From positions 1 through 6,909 of the forward strand of contig DAOVEW010000049.1 of the NCBI GenBank assembly GCA_030668755.1: 6,909 nucleotides of DNA, read 5' to 3'. This DNA is from Bacillota bacterium. GTDB taxonomy: Bacteria > Armatimonadota > Hebobacteria > Hebobacterales > Hebobacteraceae. The translations under genes were made by a program, and so were the position numbers. Of this stretch, positions 6,003-6,909 are shown one piece after another. Positions within the stretch are counted from its first letter, which is position 1. The number at the start of each line of letters is the position of its first letter. The notes beneath the pieces were generated by a model that was not told where the DNA came from, ran no database searches, and saw only the letters and a program-made list of their open reading frames with translations.

Positions 6003-6909
6003 CTACCACCCGGCGCGGCGCGCGACTGTCTGCCGGAGCACTTCCGCGCTGCGCGTCAGCCCCGTGTGCTCGTCCTCCGACAGATCGAGCTCCACCACTC
6101 CCTGGACTCCACCGCGGCCCAGGCGGGTCGGTAGGCTGAGCGCCACACCGGCGAACTCGCCCGACTCGTGCAGGCTCGACACGGGAAGCACGGCGCCGCT
6201 GTCCTCGAGGATCGCAGCGACGACCTCCCGCACCGCCAGCCCAACCGCGTATCCCGCTCCGCCCTTGAGCCTCAGGCACTGGGCTCCTGCCGTGCGCGCG
6301 GCCTCGAAGGCCTCTTGCGCGGCCTCTTGCGAGTACCTCGGCGCTTCGGTGAGGGGGCCGCCATCGTACTTGAGTCCGGAGAAGATCGGCACCATAGAAT
6401 CGCCGTGCTCGCCCAAGATGAGCGCCTCGACGCGGGATGGATCCGCCCCCAGCTTCTCCCCGAGCAGTGAACGAAACCGGAGCGTATCGAGCAGGGTTCC
6501 GAGGCCGATGGTCCTGGCAGCCGGCCGGCCCATCTCCGTCGCCGCCAGGTAGGTGAGCACATCCACCGGATTCGTGACCACCAGCAGCACGGCCTCCGCG
6601 GCAAGTTGTACGGCCTGCACCTCGCTGAGGATCTCGCGGAAGAGAGCGGCGTTTCGCTCCATGAGCTGTAGCCGGGACTCGTCCGGTCGGCGGCGCAGCC
6701 CCGCGGTCACAATCACTATGTCGGAGCCCGATATGGACTGATAGTCTCCTGCGCGGACGCGAGGGCCGCCCGTCGCCGCCCGCCCGTGCGTCAGGTCGAG
6801 TGCCTCCCCCTGCGCGGCCTGAGTGGCCACGTCCACGAGGACGAGTTCCTCGCAGGTGCACCCCAGTTCGAGGGCATACGCGCTGGTCGCTCCCACCCGG
6901 CCCGCTCCG
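6003..6909 (-). CDS. LDH/MDH-family NAD-dependent dehydrogenase, malate dehydrogenase-like (5' end cut off)
   Basis: A dehydrogenase of the lactate/malate dehydrogenase family; 301 residues are visible. The frame is open to the window edge and begins in GAGRVGATSAYAL, the Rossmann glycine loop. The GTG at 6894-6896 is therefore an internal Val, and about 7-12 N-terminal residues lie outside. Counting that Val as 1, D22 (LVLVDV) suits NAD rather than NADP. R75, N109 (TNPVD), D137 and R140 (LLDTLRF) and H164 (GEHGDS) are the expected catalytic set. At the substrate-specificity position where LDH has Gln102 the sequence has Arg (R69 in AGLRRRPDESR). Where LDH has Thr246 it has Ala (A214 in KGGAGYA). 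Both favour malate/oxaloacetate, as in LDH-like MDH enzymes, though a broader 2-oxoacid range is possible. It is followed by the UlaG-like gene after 30 bp. The malate assignment is inferred from residues only. Confidence 0.85.
   Translation of the reverse strand, partial: GAGRVGATSAYALELGCTCEELVLVDVATQAAQGEALDLTHGRAATGGPRVRAGDYQSISGSDIVIVTAGLRRRPDESRLQLMERNAALFREILSEVQAVQLAAEAVLLVVTNPVDVLTYLAATEMGRPAARTIGLGTLLDTLRFRSLLGEKLGADPSRVEALILGEHGDSMVPIFSGLKYDGGPLTEAPRYSQEAAQEAFEAARTAGAQCLRLKGGAGYAVGLAVREVVAAILEDSGAVLPVSSLHESGEFAGVALSLPTRLGRGGVQGVVELDLSEDEHTGLTRSAEVLRQTVARRAGW

Overview
This is a high-GC bacterial segment with six protein genes, densely packed with short gaps. It contains no RNA genes, CRISPR arrays or insertion sequences that I can see. 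The gene content (a DUF4091/GH123-like protein, a DUF2961/GH172 glycosidase, a sulfatase-fold lipoprotein with side domains, and two unrelated metallo-beta-lactamase-fold hydrolases) suits uncultivated glycan-degrading lineages such as Planctomycetota, Armatimonadota, Hydrogenedentota or Lentisphaerota. That placement is inference from family content and base composition; there is no marker gene here.

Layout. (a) A leftward pair, 1477 to 1: a glyoxalase II-like metallo-beta-lactamase hydrolase, then a protein consisting only of the N-terminal domain of a DUF4091/GH123-like glycoside hydrolase. The second gene stops at a TAG on the very edge of the window, where relatives would continue into the catalytic barrel. 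(b) A 183-bp divergent control region (1478-1660). It holds a perfect 7-bp stem hairpin directly against the Shine-Dalgarno of the next gene. (c) A rightward pair, 1661 to 5283: a GH172 (DUF2961) glycosidase and a predicted lipoprotein of the sulfatase/alkaline phosphatase superfamily, in which Thr occupies the usual formylglycine-Cys position. (d) A leftward pair, 6909 to 5316: an LDH/MDH-family dehydrogenase cut by the window edge, with malate-dehydrogenase-like specificity residues, then an UlaG-like (Lactamase_B_3) hydrolase. It converges on the lipoprotein gene with a 32-bp gap.

How they might work together. GH172 enzymes act on furanosides (fructofuranose or D-arabinofuranose), and GH123-type proteins act on amino sugars in glycans. 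The lipoprotein could remove or transfer a phospho- or sulfo-type group at the cell envelope. The metallo-beta-lactamase hydrolases and the dehydrogenase could handle small acids, lactones or esters. A shared pathway is inference only: there is no transporter, regulator, SusC/D pair or sugar kinase in view. I did not find a convincing new defence or mobile system. The items most worth a second look are the truncated GH123-like gene, the Thr-nucleophile sulfatase homologue, and the hairpin at the GH172 ribosome binding site.
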